Part shown: piece by piece, positions 11,232 through 26,200 of the stretch | How the letters are laid out: each line of letters starts with the position of its first letter | Numbering within the stretch: position 1 is the stretch's first letter | Assembly (NCBI RefSeq): GCF_001625305.1 | Contig: NW_017803987.1 | Span: 1,077,365 to 1,141,364, forward strand | Direction of reading: 5' to 3' | Source of the DNA: Branchiostoma belcheri | Taxonomy: Eukaryota; Chordata; Leptocardii; Amphioxiformes; Branchiostomatidae | DNA: 64,000 nt | Notes under the pieces: generated by a model | Databases searched by the model: none | The model's input: only the letters and a program-made list of their open reading frames with translations | What the model was told of the DNA's origin: nothing | Position numbers and translations under genes: made by a program

Positions 11232-14200
11232 CGCACGCACACATGCGCACGCGCGCACACACACACACATACACACACACACACGCACTACACCCTCTCC
11301 CACACACACTCTCTTTCTCACTATCTGGTTTAGCATCTTTTGTTTCCAGTCCTCTGAGGGTTAGATGCTCCGGCACACTAATGCTGAGGCTTGATGGCAG
11401 CCCGTGATTTGCCTCTGTCCTGTGGATTGACGTAATGTACTCCGTGTTACAGATTCCATGGCTTACATGCCCAAGACACAGCGGATTCTCGCACAGGGCG
11501 GCGCGGTCTTCAACAACAGCTTCGTGACCACGCCCATGTGCTGTCCGTCGCGCAGCTCGATGCTGACGGGCAGATACGTGCACAACCACAACGTGTACAC
11601 CAACAACGAGAACTGCTCCTCCCCCTACTGGCAGCGCACACACGAGCCATACACCTTCGCAACCTACCTCAGTAACGCAGGCTACAGAACAGGTGAGACA
11701 GGCTTTGACTGTGGTTTTGTATGTATCTTTATGTCATACCTGGGCCACGATTATGTTCGATACGGGTGTTCCGGCCCGTGTGATAACTAGCGGTACGGCC
11801 CGGGGGTTCTTTACGCGTACGGCCCGGGCCTTCCAAATGTTCCATAGAATGATTTGAACGCGTTTCGCCCTAACCGCGTGCGCGGCTTTCAAAAATTCGA
11901 ATACAAAATTTTGATGTTTGAATTTTTTGGGTTTAGTGACACCAAATTTTTGCTCATTTCGCATTGAAAGGCGTGTTTCCTTGGGTGGGTATGACATAAA
12001 TAAAATACAACACGGTGTATTCCGCATCACCCTCAGTCCCAGCCCTTCTGTGGATCGGATCTCCCTCCGGCCTTTGGCCGTTGGGCGATCCGACGCGCGG
12101 TCGGGCTGGAAACCTCGGGCGATACGGAATACCCCGTGTTGTATTCTATATGTATCTGTATAGCCGGTATAACTGCCCTAAAATCTGCATAACACACCAC
12201 TTCTGTGACATTTGCGTTATGCTGATGACACATGTGACTCTGTGTTTTAGACAAAGTCCCCTTACTTGTAGCTAGTAACTTGTAGTTAGGGAACTTCATT
12301 GGAACTGCAGCATTTATTGTGAACGATGAGCTGAAAGAAACTTATAAGGTTGGGAAAAAATTTCCTTGAATCGATTTGATACTTTCCTCCTGAAAAAGCA
12401 TCATGCATGCTTGAACGCCTCAAATGGGGATGTCAAAATGATAACGATGAAATCTGTAGAATTGAATCCCTTATTTAGAAACAAGCAACAAGTTTTGTGA
12501 TCTTTTTCTTCACACACTTTGGGTGTTGTCCCTTTTGCTTTTCTTTTGTGTTTAGCGATGTCTGGAGCAAAACTGTGAGTGATAAAATCTGAGATCTAAT
12601 CTTCAGTGCCCTAATCAGAAACTTCCTGTAAGCTGACCCCCCATAATGCCATAATGAGTTGAAATGATACCCTGGTAAGTGGTGGGCACACAGTGACAAA
12701 TCTCTCCTCAAACATACTGTGTACTGGGGGATCACAGAGGGCCTGAAAACTTTCTTCTTTACAACTACAGTCAAATTTGTAACCTACATGTACATTGTAC
12801 ATTCAAATTTATCCACCAGGAAAGGAAAGGAAAGGTCTCCCATGCTTCTTATGCAGAGCGTAGGGTGGTGCCCATATCCATTTCTGTAGCCCTTGGGCGA
12901 CACACAGTTGTGCAATGCACTACAGCAGGGGGCTGGTCCGCTGGTAGTGCTGTGTGTTTGACCTCCCCACACTTTTTCTCATATGTGCTGAGTACTATTA
13001 AGCAGAGAAAGAAGTGTGTACCATTTTTAAAGTCTTTGGTATGACCCGGCCGGGGTTTGAACTCACGACCTCCCGGTTACAAAGCGAGCACTCTACCAAT
13101 TGAGCTATTCCACCAGGCTACATACAAATGTAACCAGCCATTTTGATAAACTGTGTGGAGCACCTTTCAATACTGTATGCACAGTATAGATTTGCCAGAG
13201 TGCATTATTGTATTAAAGATTAATATATATAGATGCATTTTTGCAGGGTAGTGGTTATATGTGACAGTGGCAGAATTTTGTTATAGCAGATGTGACAAGT
13301 GACTGTTCATCAACACATTCAGGTTAGAGTTAACTGTAATTTAAGATTTATAAGTCTTCTGTTTTTAGCCTGGTTTAGTTTACCCCCACTCCCACAGTCG
13401 CTATCTGGTTGGTCGGTAGCGACTGTGGGATTGGACGTAAACTACCCAGGATGGTACCCAGGCTATTCTCTTTTATCAAATCTGTCAAAGAAGACTTTGG
13501 AATTCCCTCCCTGACAAGTGTTTCCCACCAACCTACAATCTACAGGCTTTCAAGTCAAACGTTCACCGCCATCTCTTGACATAGCCATGTTTCTCTCATA
13601 TTTTTAGTTCAATGCCGAGAAGTGGTCGCATAGGCCTTGCATTGAAACATTCCATTGAAAAAAAAATGTTGATGGAAGTGTCTTATTTTTTCGTCAGGCT
13701 ACTTTGGAAAGTATCTCAACGAGTACAACGGGTCGTACGTGCCGCCCGGATGGCGGGAATGGGTGGGACAGATCCGGAACTCTCGCTTCTACAACTACAA
13801 AGTCAACCGCAACGGTCTGAAGTTCAAGCACGGGTTCAGCTACGAGAGAGACTATTTCACAGACTTGATAGCCAATGACAGCGCCTCGTTTTTCAAACTG
13901 TCGAAAAAGACGTTCCCGCACAGACCGGTGGCCATGGTGTTAGCGTTTCCTGCACCTCACGGTCCGGAGGACGGGGCTCCGCAGTACTCACATATGTTTG
14001 AAAATAATACTGACCACAGGTAAGCACTCTGAAGTTTGTTTAAAGTGTTAGGGTTTAAATGACACCAAACTACAACTTAGCACAAGTACATCTCGTGATT
14101 TACCGTATGTTCAACCATAAAACGGGTCTTCTACAACAAATGTATTATATTTGTATAAAACATACGCACTTCAGATGTTATATACGGGTATACAACATTA

Positions 14201-17200
14201 TTATTGAACATTGAACGTTACAAAAATTATGTTTCCTGCCGCCATGTACTCAAATATGAAATCAGGTCCCTCTGACTCTCCTTGCAAATTATTACAATCT
14301 GTACCTCCGTAGGAAGGCCTTGTGGAGGCAGAAGTGATTTTTCCAGGCAAATGGAGTTTAATTATTATAGTAAAATGTTGAACTTTATTCCAACATAAGG
14401 GTTACACAGAGATCAAATTTAATGGAGTTTGAGTTGTGACTTGGTGTTTTCCCCTGCAGAATAAGTGGGTACAACAAGGCGCCCAACATGGACAAACACT
14501 GGATCCTGCGCTGGACCCAGCAGCTGGACGACACGCAGCTCGCCTTCACGGACATGCTGCAGCAGAAGAGACTGCAGACTCTGCAGTCAGTAGACGACGC
14601 AGTGGAAAAGGTAAGTCAAAGAGTAGTGCTGCGTACCGGTTCACTGGACTTGGATCCGGACTTGTAAGAATGTCTAGGTTCAAATAAAAAAAAACCTAAA
14701 AGTCAAGAACCGAGTCAGGACTTATTACCATAAAAGACCATTTCACATACCCCATTTCTTTCCAAACCAACTAAAACCTTCCATAGATTGCAAAATCTTT
14801 GCTGCAAAATGAAAAAAAAAGTTTCGGCCTCCATGTTATGTGGCCAAAGTTTCACCCAGACAACATTGCAAGGTTGCCAACATGCAATTTTGTATATGCC
14901 ATGGGTTAAGGTCCGGACTTAAAAGTCTGGAACTGAACCTAAATCTCTGGACTTGAATCTGGACCTGAACCTAAAATTGGGTTTAGGTATTAAGCGCTAT
15001 CAAAGAGCCTTTTTTTATTCAACAATGATACAAGGAAATGAAGACATTGTAACAGGGGCCATTCCCTTTGGCTTTTTTGGCTAGGGTGTGGTCCTTTGCA
15101 ATTTTTTACAGGGATGTTTTTCCCCCCTGGATTTTCTGTGCTAGGGTTTACTCCCTAGGACTTCTGTGCTTGGGTGTCTTTCCTGGGTTTCTATGCAGGG
15201 TTTTCCTTCCCTGTGAATTGCAAATACTGAAACATAATATTGTCATAGTATGTATAGATACATACATGTGTACATAAATGTATTTTATATATGCTCTGGG
15301 TTTAGGACTTACAAGTCCGGAGCTGAAGAACCTAAACCTCTGGACTTGAATCCGGACCTGGACCTGAATGTAAGTTTTGGTAGCACACAGAACTAGGTGT
15401 GGCTGAGAAGTTTTAATCCTTTGTTGTGTGTTTCTTGTAGGTCTACAATATGCTGATAGAACAAGGCCAGTTAGAGAACACATACATGATCTACACCTCA
15501 GACCACGGATACCATCTGGGACAGTTTGGTCTGGTCAAGGGGAAGTCTTTCCCGTATGACTGGGACACTCGGGTACCGTACCTGATCCGTGGGCCTTCTG
15601 TACCCCCAAATACTGTGTAAGTACTATTCATGTTTACCGAAGGAAAACATATTGCTTTTGTTACGTTTCCTCTTCTTCTTCTGTTCCAAACACTGACCTC
15701 TGACCTGGCCAATGACCTGATTTGTTGACGTCTCTCACATAATGTTGCACTTTTATAGTAGGAGGGATTTATACTCGTCTGACCATATGTATGAATGTAT
15801 TTGAGTAAGACCTATGCAAAGGTAAATATTATGCATTTGCTTTGCAAATGTTACCATGATTCTAGTTTACTGTAACAGTTGAAATTTTCTTCTTCCATCT
15901 TTTTACAATTTCTTTTGACGTAGCATAATCATTGGTATTCATAACCAAGTGGACTATATGCACTGTGTTCAATCTGTGAACTTTTTTTTGTGTCAGTCAA
16001 TGGTAAGGGACCATGGTAAGGGACATAACAAGATTGTTGTGCTCTTGTTATTTTAACCCCTTACTTGACCTTGTATCAGTTATTGTTGTTCTTTTCTTGG
16101 GTGGAACCTATTATTACCTCAATTGTGAGCATCTCTTGCTGTAAGGGACGTTACAGTTACAATATTTTGCTGCTGTTATTTTAACCCCTGAACTTGACAG
16201 TGTAGCGGCATTGTTCCTGTTCGGCATCTGTCAGCACCTGGATCAGGTGACTGGCGGCAGACAGCTGCCCTGGCAGCTACATGACAGCTGTCGTCGGCTA
16301 GACTAGACCGCAAAAAAGGGCGGCAGCTAGGATAGATTAAGTCAGTAAACTGAAAACCTGAGCAAACATTTTTAGAAAGAATACTGAATGGTTGAATGTA
16401 GCCAAGTCAAAAACAAATGCAAAGAAAGTCAGCAGAGTTTGATTTCAATGATACATGCAGGCATACATTTAACACTATCAAAGATTTCGAAATGTTACCA
16501 ATAGTTTGTTGTGGAGTTTGAAGTACAGTTAGTTTTTGGCGATGGCATCAGTAGTACATTTATTGCCACATGTAAAAGTAAGTTGTAAGAAGTGAATATC
16601 AAGACTCAAAAGATATTCTAAGGAATTTTAAGGTACATTTGTTGAAGAGGATTGGGAAAAAAACACCTCACGCATGTTAAAGAACCCACCACACTTATCG
16701 AAAAGAGTAGGGGTCCTTCCCAGTGTGAGTGGGGCAAACCTTACAGTCTGGTTTCGGGGTTAGCATCTTTGAAGAGGTGATAGTCACCTGTTATGTCAAT
16801 CCTGCCACAAATGTGGTAAACCTTCATAAAGAAATAAATAAATACACTGAAAATACAATATGGGTTATGACAGCAGTGAAAAGTTTTACTGAAAACTGTT
16901 TCACTCTTAACAATCGTTGTCTAAGTCAGTACAAGGTGACGTGGTCATCTGAATTAAGGGAGAGGCAGACTAAGAAGGGAACCTGATACTGAATCAATGT
17001 TTTTAGGAAACAGTGTCTGTTTCCGATGTTGCAATGTGACCAAGCTTTAATCAATGGCCAGCCGACACTTTGCACTGAATGTATTTGCACAGTACTCTAA
17101 GTGGGGTTAGTGTTTATGTTTCTGCAAGCACTACCAATGACTATATTGGAAAAGGGTTTGCATGCCTTTTTGATATGTGACTCAAATAATTTTTGTAGTT

Positions 17201-20200
17201 TGAAATTGTCTATTCATTCTACTAAACAGTATCAGCTTCCCTGGAAGAAGGTCTCCAGTCTAGGGGTGGGTACCGGTTCAGCTGGACTGGTTTAAACCGG
17301 TTTAAACTGGAGCGACATTCGGGAACCGAGTCCAAAAAACCGAAACGCAAATACCGGATCTACCTGATGTACATTTCTGTCGATTGCACAGTCACACATC
17401 TTTAGATAATCTGGCCATGGCAGGTAAAGAAAATAACCCTGAATGAAACTAGATTGGCCTAAAACCATGTTTCACGGTCTCTTTCTGTAACTGTATTTGT
17501 GGCTTCAATATACATGGTACAACTTCAACATAATATTTAACACTAGTGAGTGACCTGTACTCGAGTTTCGCGCTCCAAAAAATTGTATAGTACTACTGTA
17601 CAGTAATCAGGTCCAGGTTTAGGTCCGGACCTGGACCTGATCCTCTGAACCTGTTCCGGACCTGGAACTGAATTTTCTATATAGGTACATGTACCCACCC
17701 CTAGTGCAGTCCTTTGGTGGTTAAACTGTTGGCTGTTGTGCCCATCTTGTGTCGATTACTGGTTTAACAGTCCTAATGTGGTGGTGATGACAACTTCTGT
17801 GTTTGTGTTTTCCCTCCCTGAAACCCCAAACCAAAACTTCCCCACTCCCTTTGGACCCTTCTCAGTGGTGACTAACCTTCAAGTTAAACTACCTCAGCAG
17901 TTTTTAAAGTTATGAATAAAGAAATAAGGATACAATCTGGTATTACCGGGTATAAAAGAATGTACCGGTAAGAACGCATACAATGTACTTGTTTACCATT
18001 GAAAGTTATTCATATTGTCTTCCCTCAATGATTTACATGTATTTGTCAAACATCAATAAACAATTTGGTCCAACTGTTTTCCCAAAAGTCACAGAAAGAA
18101 GACTGATATTAACCTAGTTTAAGATGTCTTCCAGGTGATCAGCTGAGTCCTTCAGGTGTAGTTTATCTGTCTACAAGAGACATAAACTGAACATCAAGGT
18201 CACTGAAGGTGACGTTTAATGCAGGTCTTTACTTCAAGGTCATTGTGAACTGCTGCCCCCCTCCCATTGATTCTTTCCCATAATGCAACATCCCTGTCAT
18301 CACGGACACATTGTAGGGAAAACTATCAACATGAAGGTCAGCAAAGGTCAACTGAAAACAGCCCCCCTCCCGCTCTGTAGGAAAGACATCAGACAAACTG
18401 TCAATAAACAAAGCAGAGGCGATGAGCTGGCTATATTGCAGGGAGTTGTGTAGAAAACAATTCTTACTACATATACAAGTGACCACCTCTACCTATAGAC
18501 CACCTAGTCATTGTGGCCACCTTTTGATAGTCCCTTACCAGTACCATTGACTAAAGTATTAAAAAATCTGGCCTACAGTGACCACTAGTAAACTGTGACC
18601 TTTTAGAAAGTCCTTTAGATATAATTAGTTGCTTCGGTAGACAGGTTTGACTTCTTCTAAGGGGAGTAAAGTTTGAAGTTTAAAATTTGTAGGCCCAACT
18701 TCGAAAATTATTTCTTCATCATCTTTGCGTTAACTTTCTAACACGATGAGGAAAATCATTTTGTCAAGTGAAAATATTCCAGATGCTGAAGAGAAATCAG
18801 GCTGTACGTTTTGTGGGTCTCAATGCATGTATACTTTTTACTGAGAAAATGAACTTTCTCATGAATCCTGATGTAAGTTGGCGTATATATACATGTAATT
18901 ACCTAAAAAGTAAATGTTTTCCCAAATTGAATGTTGACCTATATCTTTATTTATACAGTCAAATAAATGATACTGATAAGGTTGAAATCTTCATAAGTAA
19001 GCAGTCTGTCAGAATAAACACCTGGACCATTTCCGCTTCTGTTTAGGTAAAGTCTGCCGTCTTTGTTTTCATATATATTGTACGTTATAATTATCCTTTG
19101 AGTTTCATATTCCAACTATCATTAGGGAATTTCATAAATACCCAAGGCATTTTTGTAATGTTTAGGTAAAGTCTACTGCCTACCCCTTCAGGAGGGCCTG
19201 CATGGGGGGTTCCTGACAACGATCTACGCTAAATTTTGCAAGAGCCGGCTACGTATTACGCTGAATTCAAGAAGCCCCCCCATTACATTTGACGATAAAT
19301 TCTGTGTAGCTACTACACATTACGTGGAATTAAAACGGTGAAGTACGCTATATGCAAAATGTGCCAATTACGCTCTACAAATATGCATTGAATTAGAGCC
19401 CTCTACGCTGTACGAAGAATTAAAATGGAGAATTACGCTCTATACAAAATGTGCCTATTGTGCTCTACAAATATACATTGAATTAGAGCCCTCTACTCTC
19501 TACGTAGAATTAAAATGGCTTATTACGCTCTATGGAAAAAGGCATGTGGTACCCCCTCCTGTTTTTCCTTCATTAGAATGATTTGGCTGACTACGTACAC
19601 CTAGGGACCAACTGTATGCAAAATGTGCCAATTACGCTCTACAAATTTAGAATTTTAGAATTAGAGCCCTCTACGCTCTACGTAGAATTAAAATGGCTCT
19701 ATGGAAAAAGGCATGCCGGGCCCCCTTCACTTTTTCCTTCATTAGAATGATTCGGTTGACTACGTACACCTAGGGACCAACTGATAGATATTCAGGCTCA
19801 GTGAACGTGAACTGGAGGTCAGGAACCGGCAGTGACCGGTTTATAAAGGGTGGATTGTGCTGGTGGGCGGTTTCGTGTGAACCCAGGGTAACTCAACCTT
19901 GGTAACTGCCGCAAATCCTGTTTGTACTAAACACTTAACGAGCTTTGTTAGGCCACACCAGTTCCAATTCTCCAGTCTTGGATTTGCCCACTTTTTTTCT
20001 GACTCGAAAAAATAAAACATGTAACATCCGTGTCCATAATATCACAAGGGTCCATAATATCGCCACCTTGAGAAATAGTGTGCTTAAAGATATTGTTACT
20101 GCAACATACTTTTGGTATGCACTCCTGCACACCTCAAATGTACATACCTAGGGTATGTTGCAGTAAAAATATCTTTAAGCACACTGTTTCTCAAGGTGGC

Positions 20201-23200
20201 GATATTATGGACCCTGGTGATATTATGGACACGGATGTTACAGTACAGTGTACCAAGTAGATTCTGAATCAACCTACATGTACAGTTGAAGAAAGCCCCT
20301 GTCTTCCTAGTTACAGTTTTTTAAAATCCATCAATAGATTGATTTGGTGGAAAGTTTAGACGTTCATTATTTGCACAAGGCATTTGATAGTCATATTTTT
20401 TTTGGTTTATTAAAGAAATATAAGAAACATTTAAAAGACATGTAGAGACACAAGCTTTCTATTCTTTTTTTCCACCATTGCACTTTTTTCCACCATTGCA
20501 CTTTTTTTCCACCATTGCACTTTTTTCCAACATTGCACTTTTTTCCAACATTGCTCTGAACATTATGTGGTAAGAGTTAGTAAGTCATGTTAGTAAATGT
20601 AGTCTAAACCTCAGCTAATTAAATAATGTCAGTGAAAGTCCAAGTGACGAAGATGAATTCCCCGCTAACAAAGTAACTTACACAACGCCATTACAGTGTA
20701 CAAGACTTCAAACAACAGACTTTTCAAGTGGATAAATACAGAGCCTGTTTTAACAGTCTTTAGCCAACTTAAATCCTGTCAAATAATTTAAGTTACTTAG
20801 GGTTTAACTCAGTCTGGTTGTCCTGACTAAGTTGACTGTTGAACTCGAATGCAAACAAGCCTGAAGAACTTTCAGTCCCTTTGTATAAACTACAAGGCTG
20901 TTCCTTTAAGTGCCTTTCCAGTCAAGAAAACAATGGCATCCTCCTTGAGTCAAACCGCTTCCTTCCTCCAATATTTGATTTCGTCTTGAAGACCTGTTTG
21001 GGTTAAGGAGGGAGTAACTCGCATTTGCGCTTGAGGCCGCACCAATTTAATTTGTAGCCTCTCAGCTTTTTTTCAGAAAAATTAGCCTCCATAGCATTTC
21101 AAAAACTGGGGGTTTTGGGGGTGTTCATGGTCTTTGGGAGCTTTTATGTGCTATTTTCTGATTGCATATAGATACCATAGCCGGCCTGGTTGAATTACCC
21201 CTGTTTTTAAAACTGGGCCAATCAAAAAACAGCCGAAGATCACCAAACCTCCAGTTCTTTAAGCCTGCTACGGTGGCTAAGAAAAAATATGGAAAGGGCA
21301 AAAAAATATTCTACGGCAGCCAACCTATCTCACCCATAGATTAAGTGTGATTGTTGTACAGTGAATGCACCAGTTTGTTTAGAATTATTTAAAAGTACCA
21401 AGTAACTAGATTTTGTTAAATGCGAATTGATATAGACCAGCGTTTTTGACAATGAAAAAAATTACTGCAATGATAAAATATACACATTTTAAGCAACTAC
21501 ATGAAGAGTGTTTTACACCAGTAAACGTGATCCAAAGAAAGTTAATAAAATGGAGATTGCAAATTTACTGCTTTGTTTTTCCTTCATTTTTTGACAAATA
21601 CAAGAAATTTCCAAGAACAAAATGATTAAGTTGGTGTGGCCTAACAAAACATTTCAAGTTTGCCAGGAGGAAAAATCCTCCCCTCTAAGTTCTAGGACTT
21701 CTTGACCTTTCCAATGTACACACACCTGTAGGGTATATCCTGTGCTCAGGACCAAGACTTTGTCTTTGGAGAAAGTGTGGCTCAAAAAGTTAGGCACAAC
21801 AGTAAACCTCTTTTAAGGCCACACCAATTTAATTTCTTGGTTAACGGATTCGCCTCTTCATTTTTTTCTGATTTGCAAATAAAAATAAAAATTCAGAATC
21901 AACTGCAAAATGCTCATATTTTGCCCTGAACAGTTGAAAACAGTCCTTTTCTTATTACTTGTTACAGTCATTCCATCTTTCAATGCAGTGCTACCATTAA
22001 AAGTTCAAAATTCATTGTTTAAATTTTGAACCAGCCTGGTGTGTTGACTTAATGGCACCTATCGTACCATTTTGGGCCATTTTGGATGCCTAGGCCTGTT
22101 TTTATTTTTATTTTTTTTTCGCCCGCCCGCTCCATTATTTTTCTAGAAAAATCCGTTAACCAAGAAATTAAATTGGTGTGGCCTAAAGGCATCCAATGCA
22201 ATTTCAGGGAAGCAAAACAAAACAAGACTTTTGGAAATCTGTCTGATATTGACATTTACAGCCATTTCTAAGGACATTTTCTTCATCACTTCATACTTCA
22301 GGAATTTGAAAATTTAACCCCAAAACTAGCTATGTGAGGAGTCTCTTTATTTTTTGGTACCACCCATAAATAGCTAGAATCAGCCTACAAAAAACTGTTT
22401 TCAATCAGTGATATCATATTTTTGCCTCACAGATATCAGTATGCTATGGGATAGGGTTGATTCAACTTACAACATTAAAAGAATGACTAGAAACTTGACT
22501 TTAAAAATCTTCTTTTGCCGCCCTAAAATTGTATTGGATGCCTTTAATTAAGATCTTAACTTTAAGTGAGAACATTGTTGGCAAAGATATTAACAGATAA
22601 TCATATTAATAAATGTAAATTAAATCATGGGGTGATGATACAAGCTCTCTGGTTACCAAGCTATCATCTTTTGTGATTTTACATGTATATAGTCCAATTG
22701 TTTTGGAAGGTTTTAGTTTGAGAGTCATCTGAGAAGCAAGGAGTGGTTGAATTGGCAACAATAGGCTCTTGAACTAGTCTGGTTTTGGGGCATAGATCAA
22801 ACACCCAATCCAGCTGTGACATGATCTTGGTATGGTAGAAAAACGTCATTGTGTTGGTCTGTTCAACTGCCGGTGGCAAATGAGGGGTAGTTCCAAAAGT
22901 TCACTTGTTGCTTCAAAATGAAAAAAGAATTCTGAATAGTTTGATTGACATACATGTACATGCACATGTAGAGATAAGATGCCATACTTGGTAGTGCCAA
23001 CATTCAAATTTTGTAGTTTTAATTTTTGTCCATCTAACAATTTTGTAGTTTTTAATAATATTTGACTATCTACAAATGTAACAATAAAGCTGTTATCCTC
23101 AATTTAGGTGAACCCCGATGCTTTTTCAAGTAGCTCAGATTTTCAGCCAAACACACTGGTTGCCTACAAAAACTTGCTTTCAAGACGTTTTGATAGCAAC

Positions 23201-26200
23201 AAACACTTTTTGATCAACAAAATGGACTTTGGTAGGAACAAAAGAAGGGTTTTGCAATGATCCCTCCATAACAGTTAAAGTAAGGCCGCAATGTCTTTAT
23301 GTCAACTTCTAACATTTGCAACTGTGTCTCTGCAACTCACTTTGAAGTGGTTACATCTCTAAGTTGTTTCCTTTCTGTATGATGTTTGTCCATGAACCGT
23401 GCAGAAAAAAAAGTAAGCCTTGTCTTGACATGACAGTTGGCAATGCAGAGACACAATGTCATTCTTTGTACTCAAGGGATTGTCAGGAAGTTTGGCATGT
23501 TTTCTCACAAGTCTGGTTGTTATGTGTGATGCCTGTAGGCTTCTTGAGGTGTGATATTGTGGCCTTTACAATGTTACTTTGTAGTGTTTAACTTTCACAA
23601 GTTACAACATTGTTCAAGTTAAAAATTCTTCAAACTCTGCAGTACTGTAATTCACTTTATGTTCTCATTAGCAAAAGTTCATGGTCTGAGAAAAATGGAC
23701 ATGTTCATGGAACTATATATTCACGGTGGCGACAGGTGCAGGAAAAAGAAAGTCCAGGAATTATTTGTTAACTGTAATAATTTCAGGGTACAGAAGTGAC
23801 AGTGAAAACAGTGAACATACATTTGTAACAGTATAGTGAAAAAATCAGGAATTACAGTACCTCCAAGAATGGCTAGCCTGCCTCTCAGTATATTGAACCT
23901 TGACAAACTTGTAGTATGGACAGCAAGGATAACATGCTACACAATTTGCCACTAGGTACAAAAGTGACAAAGAATTACATACCCACCCTAGCATGTCAGT
24001 AGAACATACTGTATCTTTGTGAAACCTGGATGTTTGGTCAACATTGCACCAAAATGCTGCCCATTGGAGATAGTGCACAATGTACCTTTTTTGATACGCC
24101 ATCAGTGTTTTCGCCAGGCGACCGTCCAGCCGTCCTTTGACGCTCTCTTCCCGCTGGGGACGGCCTGAGCCAGAAAGGAGACCGTCCTTTATCAACAATT
24201 ATTTGCCTCTCGAAATGCGGGAAATAGCCTTTGAGAGCGTTATAAATTTCAAAATTTAGGACCACTGTAGTAAGTTCGCCGCTCCGCCCTCCATGGGACG
24301 GCCTTCGGGCGTTGGTCTGGCGGAAACACTGTACGCCATCCACCCATTTTTTTTTTCCATTCCAACATTTATTACAAGACATGGCGACGACACACTCAAG
24401 TTTTTTCAACACATATTTATACTGCCACCATATATATACACTCATTTTCACCTGAGTGAAGTGAGGAAATTCATGTAAAGTGCCTTTCCCAAGGGCACAA
24501 GATCGGTGACATGGCAGGATTCGAACTCGGGACCTCTTTGTTCTGAGCCAAATGCTCTGTCGTTACGCCACACAACTCCACACCTATCCATTTGTCAATT
24601 AATTTTTTGTTTTTCGTTATTCCCAGCATGCAACAGATTGTGCTGAACATTGACCTTGCGCCGACCTTGCTGGACATCGCGGGGGTGGACGTGCCCGCTC
24701 AGATGGACGGAAACTCCATCATGGCGCTGTTTGAGAACGCCAGCGACATCAAGTAAGTGCACTGGACATCACAGACAGGTTCTGTTCATTGTACTTCAGG
24801 GAGTCATCAATGGCAACTGAGTGAGTCATCAAAGGCCACACCAATTTAATTTGTTGGTTCTTGGATTTTGTCAGGAAAAATATGAAGCAACAGGGCAAAA
24901 AAAAAAAAAACAGGCCAAGGCACCCCATGTTAGCCGGAAATGTTACGATATAAGCCATGATGTCAACATACCAGGCTGGTTTATAATCAAAACAATAGAT
25001 TTTGAACTTTCAATGAAACAAAAGTGCATTGTTACATTGAAAAACTTTAAGAACTAGGGAGAAAGGACTTTCTTCAACTGTTGGGGCCAAAATATGTCTT
25101 TCATTGAGCATTTTGTAGTTAATTTAGAACAACCAAAATTTTTCATTTTTTTGCAAATTAGAAAAAATGGACAGGGTGATCCGAGAAAGAACAAATTAAA
25201 TAGGCATGGCCTGTGAAGATGTGAATGTCAAGAAGTATGTTTTTGTCAGCTCTCTTCAAAGATGAAATCCCAAATGCTTGATGAAACTGTAACTGAAGAT
25301 TAGTCTGTTTTTTTTAAACTAGAGCAGCCAATGCAGCTGACCTCATACTGCTGTGCTTTTTTGTGCCTTTTTGATAGCAGATAGTACGAACCACTATGAT
25401 GCAGCCTTGCTGCAGCTTTTACTTGTGTACATGTATGTGCCTGTGTATGTACAATGTATTTTGTGGCTTTCCAGTCTGTCTTGTGTCTGTTGCTGTTTGT
25501 TGCCAATAGTTATCTTGCTAATCAAGTCACCTACAAGTAGAGAGTCAACCATCATGGACTGCTACCAAGTGAAACACAGCACACCTTTAGAGACACAGCA
25601 CCACATAGATGTAAAACAAAGACAGCAACATAATATTAAGGAGCATATTTTTGTCAGCTCTCTTCAAAAATGTTTCCAAATGCTTGATGAAAGAAAATAC
25701 AAACATGTATAAAGCGCCAGACTTTAAAACATAGATAGTCCATTTGCTTGAATTCTACAACTGTTAGCTTTACGCAACAGGAGTGGAAGGTAGGTTTACA
25801 CAATGTATGGAAAAGTAGATTTTGAAAGAAGATAGTTACATACAGTAAATAGTTACAAAATGTGCAATCATACATATACCTGTCCAGAAGTTGTTGGAAC
25901 TGTTGTTTTTGATAAATCATAGATCATTTCCTGATGTGTACCTTATTCAGATGGTGATCCCTTATCCCAAAAACCATGGAGGTAGAAAAAGAGACCTCCA
26001 TGCAAAAACAAAATATCCAAAATGTTCTCTGTCAAGAAGGAAAGTCCCTGTACGTTTTCTGTGCTTTCTGCTGTTGGCAAGCTTTCTAATATTGTTTCTC
26101 ATGTCATTCCTTCTGTCTGTCCTCCCTGTCTCTTTCTCTCTCCCGGTCTGTCTATCTTTGCCCCTTTACTTTCCAGCTTTTCAAACATGTAAAGTTTTAA

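Larger units (their letters stand above)
15617..24626. other. SULF intron 5 (9.0 kb), repeat-rich, no gene seen
   Basis: The GTAAGT donor at 15,617 and the CAG acceptor ending at 24,626 bound the largest SULF intron. It holds a dispersed repeat (15,625-15,866), a hAT-like MITE (17,261), a tandem array (19,190-19,760), GGCC-type MITEs (19,951; 21,035; 21,817), a palindrome, a TTTTTTCCACCATTGCAC tandem repeat and a SINE. No exon of another gene is supported on either strand. Confidence 0.75.

Noticed and set aside
11161-11643. Several open frames over the CA repeat, His/Thr-rich on plus and Cys/Val-rich on minus, one running antisense through SULF exon 2
   Set aside because: Produced by the dinucleotide repeat and by the GC-rich coding exon on the other strand.
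13045-13118. Possible tRNA-Thr gene on the minus strand
   Set aside because: Cloverleaf arms are recognisable but diverged, and the sequence runs on into a SINE body repeated elsewhere; treated as a SINE head.
19935-20260. Pairs of similar short frames on opposite strands
   Set aside because: Mirror images produced by the 90-bp-arm palindrome.
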